DNA from: Pantoea sp. CCBC3-3-1
GTDB lineage: Bacteria > Pseudomonadota > Gammaproteobacteria > Enterobacterales > Enterobacteriaceae
Reading direction: 5' to 3'
Length of the DNA: 64,000 nucleotides
Assembly (NCBI RefSeq): GCF_007981265.1
Contig: NZ_CP034366.1
Coordinates: 32,305 to 96,304, forward strand
Below, piece by piece: positions 42,835 through 51,636 of the stretch (the stretch's first letter is position 1; every line of letters starts with the position of its first letter). The notes beneath the pieces are model-generated. The model did not search any database, was not told the origin of the DNA, and worked only from the letters and a program-made list of their open reading frames with translations. A program made the position numbers and the translations under genes.

Positions 42835-43209
42835 ATGAGTTCAGTACAATACGTCTATAACGATAGTGGAGAGCGTACAGCTGCCATTGTTCCTATAGCG
42901 CTGTATGAACGGATGGTAGAGGAGACGGAGCTGGATGAGTTTTTTGAGCCCATCCCTTACGTTGCAGGCCCAAACGATGATGAGACTATCCCTCATGAGG
43001 TGATTGAGATCATGATCGACGGATCTATCTCTCTCCAGGCGGCTTGGCGTGTCCACCGTAAGATGTCCCAGCTGGATGTGGCAAAGGCATTAGGTGTGAA
43101 CCAAAGCGCTATCTCTAACATGGAGAAGCGCACCAAACCACAGGCAGGAACGCTAGAAAAGCTGGCCAAGCTGTACGATTGCAGAGTTACACAGCTCACG
43201 CTCGACTGA
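42835..43209 (+). CDS. XRE-type antitoxin (HigA-like)
   Basis: The 124-residue product has an N-terminal part resembling toxin-binding antitoxins (IVPIALYERMVEE). A C-terminal XRE helix-turn-helix follows (MSQLDVAKALGVNQSAISNMEKRTKPQAGTLEKLAKLY). It should neutralise the RelE-type toxin and repress the operon through the upstream repeats. A gap of 167 bp separates it from the toxin gene, long for such pairs, so it may have its own promoter. Confidence 0.8.
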   Translation: MSSVQYVYNDSGERTAAIVPIALYERMVEETELDEFFEPIPYVAGPNDDETIPHEVIEIMIDGSISLQAAWRVHRKMSQLDVAKALGVNQSAISNMEKRTKPQAGTLEKLAKLYDCRVTQLTLD

Positions 43210-43210
43210 T

Positions 43211-43852
43211 ATGGCCAAAACAAGAAGCCCGGTTAACGCCGGGCTTTTTTATTGCGTGCCTGGGCAGCATGGCGAGGATATCCGGGTTGAAAATGCTTAT
43301 TACGAGTGCGGCTCATGTATTGGCGATAACCATGACGAAGTCCAATCAGAGTACGTGTATTTGAACACCCAATTGACCCGCCGCGCTGCCTTCCTAACAA
43401 TGTTTGGCCTTTTTGAGCACCGTATGACCGAGTGTCAGAAGCTCATGGAGACGCTGTCTGGTGATGTATGGGATAAAGATAAATACAGGACGTTTGAATC
43501 AGCAGATAAGAAGCTGAGGAAAACCATTGGAGGGAAAAGTACTAACAAGCTTGACCACCTCGCAGCTGTCCGAAATGTTATGGCCCATAATGATGGTATC
43601 GCATTTCGTTACAAACAAGATATCAATCAGCCGGGTAGCGACGCAGCGTTGAGAAGGCTGCGGGCAATACGCAAGGCGGTAGAGAAAAAGATGGGAGTAT
43701 CAGTCAATGGCTTCAATGGTGTTCTCCTTGATAAAAGGTTTTTGATGTGCGCAGTCGACGAATTTAAACAGTACATTGATGGTATGGAGGCAGCGATCAA
43801 TGCATATCTGAAAGCAACGAGCAAAGAAGGAATGCTGGTGGCTTATGATTGA
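43211..43852 (+). CDS. HEPN-domain protein (putative RNase)
   Basis: The 213-residue product contains AAVRNVMAHNDG, which is the RxxxxH motif of HEPN ribonucleases, inside a helical region (LTRRAAFLTMFGLFEHRMTECQKLM upstream). The given start is one base after the antitoxin stop, but a terminator hairpin covers its first codons. HEPN proteins act as toxins or abortive-infection effectors. The association with a RelE/HTH pair may be functional or accidental. Confidence 0.7.
   Translation: MAKTRSPVNAGLFYCVPGQHGEDIRVENAYYECGSCIGDNHDEVQSEYVYLNTQLTRRAAFLTMFGLFEHRMTECQKLMETLSGDVWDKDKYRTFESADKKLRKTIGGKSTNKLDHLAAVRNVMAHNDGIAFRYKQDINQPGSDAALRRLRAIRKAVEKKMGVSVNGFNGVLLDKRFLMCAVDEFKQYIDGMEAAINAYLKATSKEGMLVAYD
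43226..43250 (+). terminator. Terminator inside the 5' end of the HEPN ORF
   Basis: AGCCCGG and CCGGGCT arms are followed by TTTTT. It lies just after the antitoxin stop and within the first codons of the HEPN reading frame, so read-through would be needed to express that gene, or its true start lies downstream. Confidence 0.75.
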
Positions 43853-43856
43853 TGTT

Positions 43857-43870
43857 TTAGTATCTTATGT
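43857..43870 (+). promoter_or_regulatory. Putative operator, perfect consensus
   Basis: TTAGTATCTTATGT, a few bases after the HEPN stop, about 235 bp before a second perfect copy. Confidence 0.65.
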
Positions 43871-44005
43871 AATAAAATAGCGACACGTTGAGTTTCCTAA
43901 CTTGGCGAGGAAAGGCTTTTTGCTGTGTGCTTATTTTGCGATCCCTTCATGAGCGCATTTCAAACAGCTTTGCCCGAAAAAAGAAAAAGCTTATTGATAT
44001 ATTTT

Positions 44006-44025
44006 AAGGCGCTTAACAGCGCCTT
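44006..44025 (+). terminator. Hairpin between two operator copies
   Basis: The arms AAGGCGCT and AGCGCCTT have a four-base loop. They lie between two perfect motif copies, suggesting a short untranslated transcript or isolation of the operators. Confidence 0.5.
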
Positions 44026-44091
44026 ACTCTTATCTGTATCAGCTATAGGTTGATTCTCACACAGACCAATAGTTAAAATAAATTCAATATT

Positions 44092-44105
44092 TTAGTATCT
44101 TATGT
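44092..44105 (+). promoter_or_regulatory. Putative operator, perfect consensus
   Basis: TTAGTATCTTATGT, 12 bp upstream of the 129-residue gene, whose AGGGG ribosome site follows at once. Confidence 0.7.
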
Positions 44106-44117
44106 AAGGGGTGGCCT

Positions 44118-44507
44118 TTGGCAGCCGAGCACAAGAGATTAACGTCATGGGAGATTTCGCAGTTCCTCATAGCACACGGCAAACCAGCCAGCGCGAAAGA
44201 GGTAGCGGACGCACTGAGGAAGTGCTATCCCCAATACAGTTCAACGGTTAGCGAAGTTTATTTGCGCATGCGCTCAATTGCTAACTCTCATAACTCAGAC
44301 TGTATTGTGGATGAGACCGTTAGACCGCGAACCTTCTATCTGACACACCTTGATGACGCTTTCTTCAAGCGGTGCCGCAATCCAGAGCGTATTGATCTGA
44401 AGCGGCGCGAGACAATGATGATGACTGAAGAAGAGAAGGAAAGGGCTGAGAGCGCGAGGCTCCGCTACGCCCTTTCCTTAATGAGACGGCCGCAATTAGC
44501 CGGGTGA
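44118..44507 (+). CDS. Hypothetical regulator-like protein
   Basis: The 129-residue product starts at a TTG after AGGGGTGG. A winged-helix-like pattern is visible (TSWEISQFLIAHGKPASAKEVADALRKCY). The tail is charged. It is convergent with parR, overlapping its end by 12 bp. The position directly behind a perfect operator copy suggests repression in the lysogen. Confidence 0.6.
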   Translation: MAAEHKRLTSWEISQFLIAHGKPASAKEVADALRKCYPQYSSTVSEVYLRMRSIANSHNSDCIVDETVRPRTFYLTHLDDAFFKRCRNPERIDLKRRETMMMTEEEKERAESARLRYALSLMRRPQLAG

Positions 44508-44993
44508 CAGTTTTGATGCAAAGCGGTTAATGCGCGGGTTGCTGGTGGTCTCATCATCAACCTGCTTGTCAGCTGGCGCCTGAGAGGATTCATCTTCCGC
44601 TGGCGGACTCACTGCTAAGAGTTCTTCGGTTGGTTCACTCTCGCTGGTGGCCACAGGCTGCTTCTGTACGGCTTGTGGCAGCGTCACCGCTGAAAGCTGG
44701 GGGCTAACCCCCAAAAACTCTTGCATACGCGCCAGGAGCAGCTGCTGGCGTTGAGTCACATCTAATTTATAGAATGCTTCGGTATCCAGATAAGCCATCA
44801 CCCGTAACAGCCCGCATTCTTCCATCATCTGCCCAGCCTGCAGCGCGGCTGTAACTTTCGCGCGCTTCACAGCGTGTTCAGCTGATGCGCGGTACTCGTC
44901 TATAAAGCGACAAGTAGCCTCAGATTTACGCATTTCACTGGTGACATAAAACGAAAGCGTGTCCCGTTTACGTGAATCGTTTTCTTTGGCCAT
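44496..44993 (-). CDS. parR: ParR-type partition adaptor (StbB-like)
   Basis: I start at ATG 44993, next to the parM stop (165 residues). The N-terminal half, KRDTLSFYVTSEMRKSEATCRFIDEYRASAEHAVKRAKVTAALQAGQMM, fits a ribbon-helix-helix adaptor. The C-terminus is Pro/Ser/Glu-rich and disordered, which is the ParM-contacting part in such proteins. It should bind the centromere and cap ParM filaments. Assignment relies mainly on position after parM and overall shape. Confidence 0.75.
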   Translation of the reverse strand: MAKENDSRKRDTLSFYVTSEMRKSEATCRFIDEYRASAEHAVKRAKVTAALQAGQMMEECGLLRVMAYLDTEAFYKLDVTQRQQLLLARMQEFLGVSPQLSAVTLPQAVQKQPVATSESEPTEELLAVSPPAEDESSQAPADKQVDDETTSNPRINRFASKLSPG

Positions 44994-44994
44994 C

Positions 44995-46089
44995 TCAGGC
45001 CTCCGCTTCAAGTTCTTTCTGAATGCTTTCCTTGTCACTCATCATCAACATATGCACGCCACGTACCACAGAGAATTGCGGTTCATCCGGGATATAGGTG
45101 AAGTCATGCCATTCTTTAGAGAAGTCCGGCAGATAGCCCAGCTTGCCGCCCAGCCAGTTGGCACCACCGCCCACAAACAGCAGCATATCCAGCTCCAACA
45201 GGTTGCGGTGTAGCTGACGTACGTCATTGCGGATTTGATCGGCCAGCTCACGCGCAGCCTGTTCTACCAGCGGGCGAATATCACGGCGCAGGTGCTCACG
45301 GGCTTTCGCCTGGGAACCCACATAACCACGCTCAATAAAGCCATCCAGCGCGCTAAGGCTGATTTCTTTCGCTTCAGACAGGTTCAACTCTTCCTGATGC
45401 TCTTGCAAGAGATGGTGCAGGCGTTTGATCATCGTATGAATGCCGTGCTCAGTGGTCACGCGGTTCAGAATGTCCAGCTCCCCGGACACGATTGCGATGT
45501 CGCATGTGAAGCGGCCAAGGTCAACGATGATGCAACGGTTAACGCCTTCGAATACCGGGTTGTCGCTGCCGTCCGGCAAAACACTGGCGCTAACAAAAGC
45601 GGTCACGGCTTCAGGGTAGATAATGGCGTTCAATACATTTGGTGGCTCCACGTCACCGGAATAGCTGCTCACTGGCTGTAGGAGGCTGGCTTTCTTTGCA
45701 TCAATACGGGTTTTGTTAATGCCATTATCGCCATAGAACTGGTCGGCTGGCAGCGTGTCCGCGATCACGACGTCGCGACCGCCTAATCCAGCCTTAACTA
45801 GCGCATCCATCACTAGCACGCGGTTAGCGGCAGCAATCTGATAATTCGGATCGCAAGTGTTTTCCAGCTCGATGCTAGTGCCGTCATTGGTAACGGAGTA
45901 AACCTCACCGTCGGCAGTGCGCCACGTTGAGGAGGATTCTTTGGTTCCCTGTTGAAGCAGACCACGGCGCACCAGTGAAGGGCTGATGCTGGTTACAGGC
46001 TTACCGTTTTCATCGTTATAGCGGATCGCTACGTTACCAGAGCCGCCGTCCACTGCGACGAAAACAGGTGCCTGAGTACTTTTAGCCAT
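44995..46089 (-). CDS. parM: ParM/StbA-type actin-like plasmid segregation ATPase
   Basis: The 364-residue product has actin-fold phosphate loops: FVAVDGGSGNVAIRY at the N-terminus, IIVDLGRFTCDIAIVSG near residue 195, and LLFVGGGANWLGG near 305. It polymerises into filaments that push plasmid copies apart. It is followed by parR and preceded by an intergenic centromere candidate. P1 itself uses ParABS, so this is a replacement of the partition module. Confidence 0.9.
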   Translation of the reverse strand: MAKSTQAPVFVAVDGGSGNVAIRYNDENGKPVTSISPSLVRRGLLQQGTKESSSTWRTADGEVYSVTNDGTSIELENTCDPNYQIAAANRVLVMDALVKAGLGGRDVVIADTLPADQFYGDNGINKTRIDAKKASLLQPVSSYSGDVEPPNVLNAIIYPEAVTAFVSASVLPDGSDNPVFEGVNRCIIVDLGRFTCDIAIVSGELDILNRVTTEHGIHTMIKRLHHLLQEHQEELNLSEAKEISLSALDGFIERGYVGSQAKAREHLRRDIRPLVEQAARELADQIRNDVRQLHRNLLELDMLLFVGGGANWLGGKLGYLPDFSKEWHDFTYIPDEPQFSVVRGVHMLMMSDKESIQKELEAEA

Positions 46090-46216
46090 GATTATTTCCC
46101 TTAGCTTTTAATGAATAAATGTCTGTGATTGATTGATTGTTGCGGAGTTAATCATACAAAAAAGCCAGCAAAAGGCAAGTAAACTACAGTCAATTGACAA
46201 TCATTTGATTGATAGG
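46090..46216. other. Candidate parC centromere / divergent promoter region
   Basis: The AT-rich space between parM and the pac region has short repeats (TGATTGATTGATTG at about 46125-46139, TCAATTGA, and ATCATTTGATTGAT at about 46199-46212). ParMRC systems carry their centromere upstream of parM. The repeats here are the only candidate, though irregular. Confidence 0.45.
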
Positions 46217-46534
46217 CGATCAGGGCGACCAGTCAGAGAGGTGATCGCGGGAGATGTAACGATCAATAGAATGGTGATCAACGTTGAGGAAATGGGTGAT
46301 CACCAAAGTGAAAGTCGACTGGGTAAAACACAGGCAGCAGTTCTCCCAGATGCGGGAAAAGCAAGAGTTCAGCATCAAGGATTATGCTGAATTACATGGA
46401 CTTAACCCTAACACTGCCCGTCGTCACCTTGGTACTGGCCAGAGCCAGGTAAGCGCAAAGGCCAGCACTTCGCGATCAAAAGTACCGCCGCGATCAATTG
46501 ATCGCAAACCCCAAAAGGATCACGGCAGCGATCA
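46217..46534 (+). other. pac: P1-type pac site: two clusters of Dam hexamers
   Basis: Five GATC hexamers of the form (T/C)GATC(A/G) lie at 46217, 46242, 46260, 46275 and 46297. After 170 bp without any, five more lie at 46473, 46491, 46499, 46517 (GGATCA) and 46529. This matches the P1 pac design, hexamer clusters at both ends of about 160 bp at the start of pacA, where Dam methylation gates cutting by PacA/PacB. Confidence 0.85.
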
Positions 46535-47483
46535 ATCCGTCAGCAATGGCAACGAAAGCACCGCCAGCAAAATCAAAGAGTTAAATAAGCAGGTAAACGA
46601 GAGTGTGAAGCGCACGCCATCCCCAGGCGCCGCAACACCTGCCGCTGTGCTGGCAGGCGAGCTGATGGAGGTAGTTTCCGCGAAGACAAAATCCGGCCGC
46701 GCCGGCGATCAGAGCAAGAACGGCGGACGCGTGCTTCAGGGTGCGTTGATGCCGGATGATGAGGACATTGAACAGGCTCGCCTGCTAATGGATGCCGCCG
46801 GGGTAGATGCCATTGAGGCGCGGGTTATCCAGAGCGCCCTTTGCAGCCTGTTTACCCTGGAGCGTGTCACAGCAGAGATGATGAAGCAGCTTCAGGATCA
46901 CGTACCTGGGGAGGATGAACCCCCTACCATCAATAAAATGCTGTCGGTAGCAGCCGCAGCAGCCGCCGCTATCAACGACACTGCTCGCACAATGGCCGCA
47001 GTCCGTCAGTCCTATGCCAAAGACCAACGCGAGATGGAGCTGCATATGCGTAAGCTCTCAGAGCCTGAGCGCGTGATGGAAGCCTACAGGATGCGCAAGG
47101 ATAAAGGCTGGACGGCAATGGAAACGGCTATCTACATCGAAACCCATGGCTACAAGGTGCCGTCGCTGCTGCTGGAGATGGCGCGCGCCGAAATGAAGGC
47201 GGGCGAACAGGATGACATTAACACGAAGCCGGTTGACCTGAAGCAGCTGGATGACCAGGCGCGATCAGCACGCGCCGAGCGCATGGCTGCATTGGATATG
47301 GAGCTTGCCGCTAAGCGTGAAGCTGTTAACAAGATTGTCGATCGTGGCGGCTTCGGTGATGTGGCTGCAGATGGCTCACTGAATGACATCAACCTGACGG
47401 CTGACTTTGAAGAAGGTGAAGAGCCGGACGAAGACATCAACAACATGCTTTACGGGAAAGGCGATGACCACCAGCAAGAATAA
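46296..47483 (+). CDS. pacA: PacA-type terminase small subunit / pac recognition protein
   Basis: I choose GTG 46296 behind GAGG (395 residues); a TTG at 46284 and a GTG at 46308 are alternatives. It matches P1 PacA at both ends. The N-terminus has [12 protein letters not shown]...[20 protein letters not shown] (an HTH), followed later by [35 protein letters not shown]. The end shows [12 protein letters not shown] and an acidic LYGKGDD tail. It binds the hexamers and recruits PacB for headful packaging. The pac site overlaps its first 80 codons, as in P1. Confidence 0.92.
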   Translation: MITKVKVDWVKHRQQFSQMREKQEFSIKDYAELHGLNPNTARRHLGTGQSQVSAKASTSRSKVPPRSIDRKPQKDHGSDQSVSNGNESTASKIKELNKQVNESVKRTPSPGAATPAAVLAGELMEVVSAKTKSGRAGDQSKNGGRVLQGALMPDDEDIEQARLLMDAAGVDAIEARVIQSALCSLFTLERVTAEMMKQLQDHVPGEDEPPTINKMLSVAAAAAAAINDTARTMAAVRQSYAKDQREMELHMRKLSEPERVMEAYRMRKDKGWTAMETAIYIETHGYKVPSLLLEMARAEMKAGEQDDINTKPVDLKQLDDQARSARAERMAALDMELAAKREAVNKIVDRGGFGDVAADGSLNDINLTADFEEGEEPDEDINNMLYGKGDDHQQE

Positions 47484-48960
47484 GCGTTCGGTGGTCGATG
47501 ACCCCCGCTGGCAGGAGCTGGTATTATTGTACCGATACGACTGGATCAGCGCAGCAGAAGTCATGTTCGGGAAAATCCCAACGTGGCAGCAGGAAGAAAT
47601 TATCAATGCTGTGCAGAACGTTGGCAGTAAAACAACGGTCTCCTCTGGACACGGTACCGGTAAGTCGGACATGACCTCAATCATGATCCTCTGTTATATC
47701 CTGTTCTACCCAGAGGCCCGCGTTGTGCTGGTGGCCAACAAACTGCAGCAGGTTAAAACGGGTATCTTCAAATACCTCAAAACGAACTGGAAAACCTGCG
47801 TTAAGCGCCTGCCCTGGTTGAAACAGTACTTTACCCTCACAGATATGCAGTTTTTCGAGACCTCTTCTAAAGGTAGTTGGGAAGTGGTGCCGAAAGGCTT
47901 CCGTCTGGGTAACGAAGAAGCGCTGGCCGGTGAACACGCAGAGCACCTCCTTTACATCATTGATGAAGCGTCCGGAGTGTCAGATAAGGCATTTCAGATA
48001 ATGAAGGGCGCTCTTACGCAGGAGGATAACCGCCTGCTATTGATCTCCCAGCCGACCCGTACCAGCGGCGAGTTTTACGACTCACATCACCGCCTGGCCA
48101 TCACGCCTGAGAATCCTGACGGCATCTATACCGCGATCAAACTTAACAGTGAAGAGTCACCGCTCGTTACGCTGCAGTTTATCCGTGAAAAGCTGGTGGA
48201 CTATGGCGGCCGGGAAAGCCCTGAATACCTCATCAAGGTACGCGGTGAATTCCCGTCATCTATTTCCGGCTACCTGCTGGGGCGTGATGAATGCGAGCGC
48301 GCTGTTCGCCGCCAAGTGCTACTGGCGAAGGGATGGGGCTGGGTGGCATGCTGTGACGTCGGTAACGGCCGCGACAAGTCGGTAATGTCGATTTTCAGGA
48401 TAAGCGGCTACGGCAAGTACCGCCGGGTTGTGCCTCACTTGGTCCGGGAAATGGAATCTACCGTGACCCCGTCACGTTTCGCCGATTTCATTTTCAGCGA
48501 ATGCAACGAGGATGATTACCCTAATATTACGATCTGTATTGATGGCGACGGTGTAGGTTCAACGACTGCCGACGTGTTGGAAGAGAAACACGGCGTTATC
48601 GCGCAGCGCATCCGCTGGGGTGCACCGATGCACAACAAAGAACTTAAGAAGCGGTTTATCAATCAGCGCGCGTATGCCAACGTGATGGCGGCTAATGCCA
48701 TCCGTCAGGGCCGTATGAAGATGGATAAGGGCGGGAAGACTGCAGATCAGGCCAGCAAAATACCGGCATTCCTGAATGAGGCTGGCCAGTGGGTAATGAT
48801 GTCTAAACCACTGATGCGCACAAAGCTCAATCTGAAATCGCCCGACCACTGGGATACATACTGCTTCACCCAGCTGGCGGACTATGTGCCGGCGAATGAA
48901 GTACTAAGTCGGGCAGACGAGACAAGGCGTAATGAAGCGCTGGACTGGCTGCAGGCGTAG
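47464..48960 (+). CDS. pacB: PacB-type terminase large subunit
   Basis: From ATG 47464 (overlapping pacA by 20 bp) the product is 498 residues. The ATPase has Walker [11 protein letters not shown] near residue 60 and Walker [11 protein letters not shown] near 163. The C-terminal nuclease begins [16 protein letters not shown] near 296, with further acidic residues in [17 protein letters not shown]. It cuts at pac and drives DNA into the prohead through the portal. Same operon as pacA. Confidence 0.95.
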   Translation: MTTSKNKRSVVDDPRWQELVLLYRYDWISAAEVMFGKIPTWQQEEIINAVQNVGSKTTVSSGHGTGKSDMTSIMILCYILFYPEARVVLVANKLQQVKTGIFKYLKTNWKTCVKRLPWLKQYFTLTDMQFFETSSKGSWEVVPKGFRLGNEEALAGEHAEHLLYIIDEASGVSDKAFQIMKGALTQEDNRLLLISQPTRTSGEFYDSHHRLAITPENPDGIYTAIKLNSEESPLVTLQFIREKLVDYGGRESPEYLIKVRGEFPSSISGYLLGRDECERAVRRQVLLAKGWGWVACCDVGNGRDKSVMSIFRISGYGKYRRVVPHLVREMESTVTPSRFADFIFSECNEDDYPNITICIDGDGVGSTTADVLEEKHGVIAQRIRWGAPMHNKELKKRFINQRAYANVMAANAIRQGRMKMDKGGKTADQASKIPAFLNEAGQWVMMSKPLMRTKLNLKSPDHWDTYCFTQLADYVPANEVLSRADETRRNEALDWLQA

Positions 48961-48978
48961 GCCACCAGCAGCTGGTGG

Positions 48979-49851
48979 CTATTCCTGTGTTTTGCCAGCT
49001 GGATCCAGTTCACCGACAGATTTGGCCGCACGTTTTTTTGTGGCCTCTTCAGTCGCATTATGGCCGCGGCGCTTAGAGTTCGCCCGTGCCCACTGGTCAC
49101 GTTTTATCTGTTCCGCATTGGCTTCACGGTAGGCCTTCATCTCGGCGCGGGCCTTCTCAACCTCATCGAACAAATAAACGTCCATATTCTTGTATATCGT
49201 CAGAGGCAGCGGTTGCACCTCATCATAAACAGAACGTCGCTCAGCAGTCGCCTTAGGCCCGAACTGGAAGCCATAACGAAGCACGCGATCGTCAAAGAAC
49301 AGGCCGCTGGCCGTAGCGCGGACCATGATTTTCTTTTCCTCTACCGTGTTGTAGCTGCAGCTCAGATCAGAATAGCCGGTCCGCCTGGTGCGCAGTTTTG
49401 TTTTCGGTGGCAAAGCGGTCATCATGGCCAGCTCACCCTCTAACTTTTTAACAAATCCGTTAGTATCCTCAATACCACTAACACGTTCGATCATCGCTTT
49501 AATATCCGCGATTACCTTTTCCCGTGTGGACGTAGAAGTATTAGTAGCTGGCAGCTCATAGCAGCGGATGCGGTTAGCTCCACTGATATATTTAGGTTCT
49601 GGCTCATAAAGGGATAAGGGAATGCCAAGCTCAGGATATTTCCTCAGCTCTTCAGCGTATGCATTCCATTGTTTTATCTGGTTTTTCCAGTATTCAGCTT
49701 TGCGCTCTGGGACGACAACGATTGGACGGAATTTCTCACCATTGCTGTTTGTGCTGTGTGCGCTCGCTTCCTTCATGGCACTACTTAGGAACTTGTCACG
49801 GAATTCAATGAATTCCTGATAGATCCTTTCGCCTTTTGTGAAGTCTGTCAT
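48979..49851 (-). CDS. Hypothetical protein
   Basis: Starting at ATG 49851 behind GGAGAG, the product is 290 residues. It has a helical, charged N-terminus, a beta-rich middle (RTRRTGYSDLSCSYNTVEEKKIMVRATASGLFFDD), and a basic C-terminus (NSKRRGHNATEEATKKRAAK). It is convergent with pacB. No family recognised. A shortened motif copy (TTAGTATCC) occurs inside it at about 49463. Confidence 0.65.
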   Translation of the reverse strand: MTDFTKGERIYQEFIEFRDKFLSSAMKEASAHSTNSNGEKFRPIVVVPERKAEYWKNQIKQWNAYAEELRKYPELGIPLSLYEPEPKYISGANRIRCYELPATNTSTSTREKVIADIKAMIERVSGIEDTNGFVKKLEGELAMMTALPPKTKLRTRRTGYSDLSCSYNTVEEKKIMVRATASGLFFDDRVLRYGFQFGPKATAERRSVYDEVQPLPLTIYKNMDVYLFDEVEKARAEMKAYREANAEQIKRDQWARANSKRRGHNATEEATKKRAAKSVGELDPAGKTQE

Positions 49852-49906
49852 AGTGCTTACTCTCCAATTGGGTGAGCAACGCGCCCACCCATAACTAAGC
49901 ACTAAA

Positions 49907-49920
49907 TTAGTATATTTCGT
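49907..49920 (+). promoter_or_regulatory. Putative operator (TTAGTATATTTCGT)
   Basis: The left eight positions match and the right part is diverged. It is preceded by ACTAAGCACTAAA as at 25556 and 32917. It lies upstream of the 49851 minus-strand gene but points to the plus strand. Confidence 0.45.
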
Positions 49921-49962
49921 GAGTAAAATCGATAAAGGGTATGGTAAAGCGAGGGTAAATTT

Positions 49963-50316
49963 TCAGTGAATAACGCTTTTTGCGACTTTTCTTACAGAAC
50001 TATTGAACTTTCGGCGATCAGTACTGGACATTAGTACAGCCCCGCAGACAATCGCGAAGTGCTTAACAAGGATTTCGAGGGAACCAGGACGGGTAGTGTC
50101 CAGGTGCAGCTTTTGGATTGCATGGGTTACATCGTCTGCCAGAGGTAATGTCGCATTACTAATCATCGTGCCTGCCTGAAAGAAAGAATTAAATGGTGCC
50201 GCGCTTAATTTTCGGAATGGCCTTATATACCATTCACTTTTGAGACGTGCTAGCGAGATGCCCCGATTAGTACCATTCCAGACTAAACAGTTTTGCGTTG
50301 ATTGTTTTTTGACCAT
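49963..50316 (-). CDS. Hypothetical small protein
   Basis: The 117-residue product has a basic N-terminus and a helical C-terminal half (LPLADDVTHAIQKLHLDTTRPGSLEILVKHFAIVCGAVLM). No domain recognised. It lies between the pacB region and the lox-like site. Confidence 0.5.
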   Translation of the reverse strand: MVKKQSTQNCLVWNGTNRGISLARLKSEWYIRPFRKLSAAPFNSFFQAGTMISNATLPLADDVTHAIQKLHLDTTRPGSLEILVKHFAIVCGAVLMSSTDRRKFNSSVRKVAKSVIH

Positions 50317-50392
50317 GAAAATGTAAGGGAGGCGTAAGATTAGAGATCTAATAGTGCCGCAAAGGAACCGTTACCATAGTTAGCTTAGATCA

Positions 50393-50426
50393 CCAAGGCA
50401 ATATAACATCCAATATATGGCCTTGG
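50393..50426 (+). other. lox: lox-like recombination site (13-8-13 bp)
   Basis: The arm CCAAGGCAATATA (50393-50405), the asymmetric spacer ACATCCAA (50406-50413) and the arm TATATGGCCTTGG (50414-50426) form inverted repeats with a single mismatch. One further base pair extends the match on both sides. The dimensions and inner ATA/TAT ends match loxP, with different outer sequence. A cre gene lies 1.9 kb downstream. It would resolve dimers of the plasmid prophage and circularise incoming terminally redundant DNA. Confidence 0.75.
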
Positions 50427-50605
50427 TATAAGCCCGCAATTTCACACAGTTAGCACAATTTATCTGCTAAGGGTGTTAGATTTTCCAAATTTTTTGTGTT
50501 AAAGACAATTCACGCCATTTCGTACACAATCAGAAAGAAAATTTTCACAATTAGTACCGCCTATTACCGGCTGGTGGTTATGAATAGGCATTAAAGCAAA
50601 AAGTT

Positions 50606-50664
50606 GCGCTACGTAAATTCTGTGAGAGTTTGTGGGGCTCAGGTCGTCAGAATTCACGTAGCGA
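50606..50664. repeat. Imperfect 17-bp inverted repeat with 25-bp spacer
   Basis: GCGCTACGTAAATTCTG (50606-50622) and CAGAATTCACGTAGCGA (50648-50664) match at 15 of 17 positions when inverted. It is 180 bp from the lox-like site and upstream of the decayed secreted-protein genes. It may be a regulator site, hairpin, or remnant of a mobile element end. Confidence 0.6.
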
Positions 50665-50765
50665 CGCTTGCGGGTTTGGCTATGCTTACAGCCTCATTTA
50701 ATGGGAGTGCAGCCCTGCCCGTTAACATGTAGATTAGAATGACTTTCTGGAAACGGATCTTAGCA

Positions 50766-51350
50766 ATGAAAAAAATTTTCCTCATTGGTGCGCTGCTCGC
50801 TTCCGCCATTACGTACGCTGATGAACTGACGCCGCTAATGCCCGCTGACCCGATCGCATACAATAAGCTCAGGGACTTCTTAATTAATGATGATAAGAAG
50901 GTTTTTTTAGATCAGGGCAAATCTATTATCATAGGATCAAATATGGTCGGCCCAGTTACGCCAGCAGAGCTTTATAAGGATTATGAACGCAATGAACTCG
51001 CAGCAAATAAAATCTATAAAGGTAAAACAGTGCGTTTGATTGGAACTGCAGAGGAAATAGGCGAGGATGCCTTAGGTAAGCCATATATATAAGCAACATC
51101 AGGAAAACCTGATGCAATGAGTACATTAAGAGCAGCAAGGCTATATTTTAATGGGTCTTCGGATAAGCTTCTGACATTGTCAAAAGGCGATGAAATAGAT
51201 GTAATGTGTTTGGGGGGCGGGTATATCGTCCACAGCCCGCTACTGAGAAAATGCTATTTCAAATCGGAGTTGAACATAGACAGTCTATTGAATTCTCAGA
51301 TGTTAAAGGTTGAGCAATTATCTATTAACTACCAACGACAGACGTCCTGA
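50766..51350 (+). pseudogene. Secreted OB-fold (tRNA_anti-like) protein gene with in-frame stop
   Basis: A signal peptide (MKKIFLIGALLASAITYA) and a domain with ELYKDYERNELAANKIYKGKTVRLIGTAEEI run to a TAA at 51090. The same frame continues without shift as ATSGKPDAMSTLRAARLYF through GDEIDVMCLGGG to 51350. The two halves together resemble small periplasmic OB-fold proteins. One nonsense codon separates them, so the gene is broken unless read through. Confidence 0.7.
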
Positions 51351-51352
51351 GA

Positions 51353-51543
51353 ATGAATGTGTTGATGATAATCGCGGCCACTTCTTCCGCTGATAAAATC
51401 AATTCAATGTGCCCGGATAAGCCAAAAACATGTGAAAATATATTAGATCGAAAGATTTTTTCAATTCTTTGGAAGATTTTCTTAAAGCTCATTCTGATGA
51501 ATATAAAATCTTTATAGCTAAGATAATGGAGAAAAGAAAGTAA
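51353..51543 (+). pseudogene. Small secreted protein gene with frameshift
   Basis: It opens MNVLMIIAATSSADKINSMCPDKPKTCENILDR, then the sensible frame switches by one base to KDFFNSLEDFLKAHSDEYKIFIAKIMEKRK and ends at 51543. Codon use and sense on both sides of the shift support a single former gene. It follows the broken OB-fold gene directly. Confidence 0.55.
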
Positions 51544-51636
51544 TCGAGTAGGCAGAGGTCACTATATTTATTCTGCAATTCGGTTATCAGCGTCAATCAT
51601 GTTGATGCTGATATTCTAATCATCACTGATGATGAT

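Noticed and set aside
50606..50664. Inverted repeat considered as the lox site
   Set aside because: The spacer is 25 bp and the arms are 17 bp; the 13-8-13 repeat at 50393 fits Cre geometry far better.
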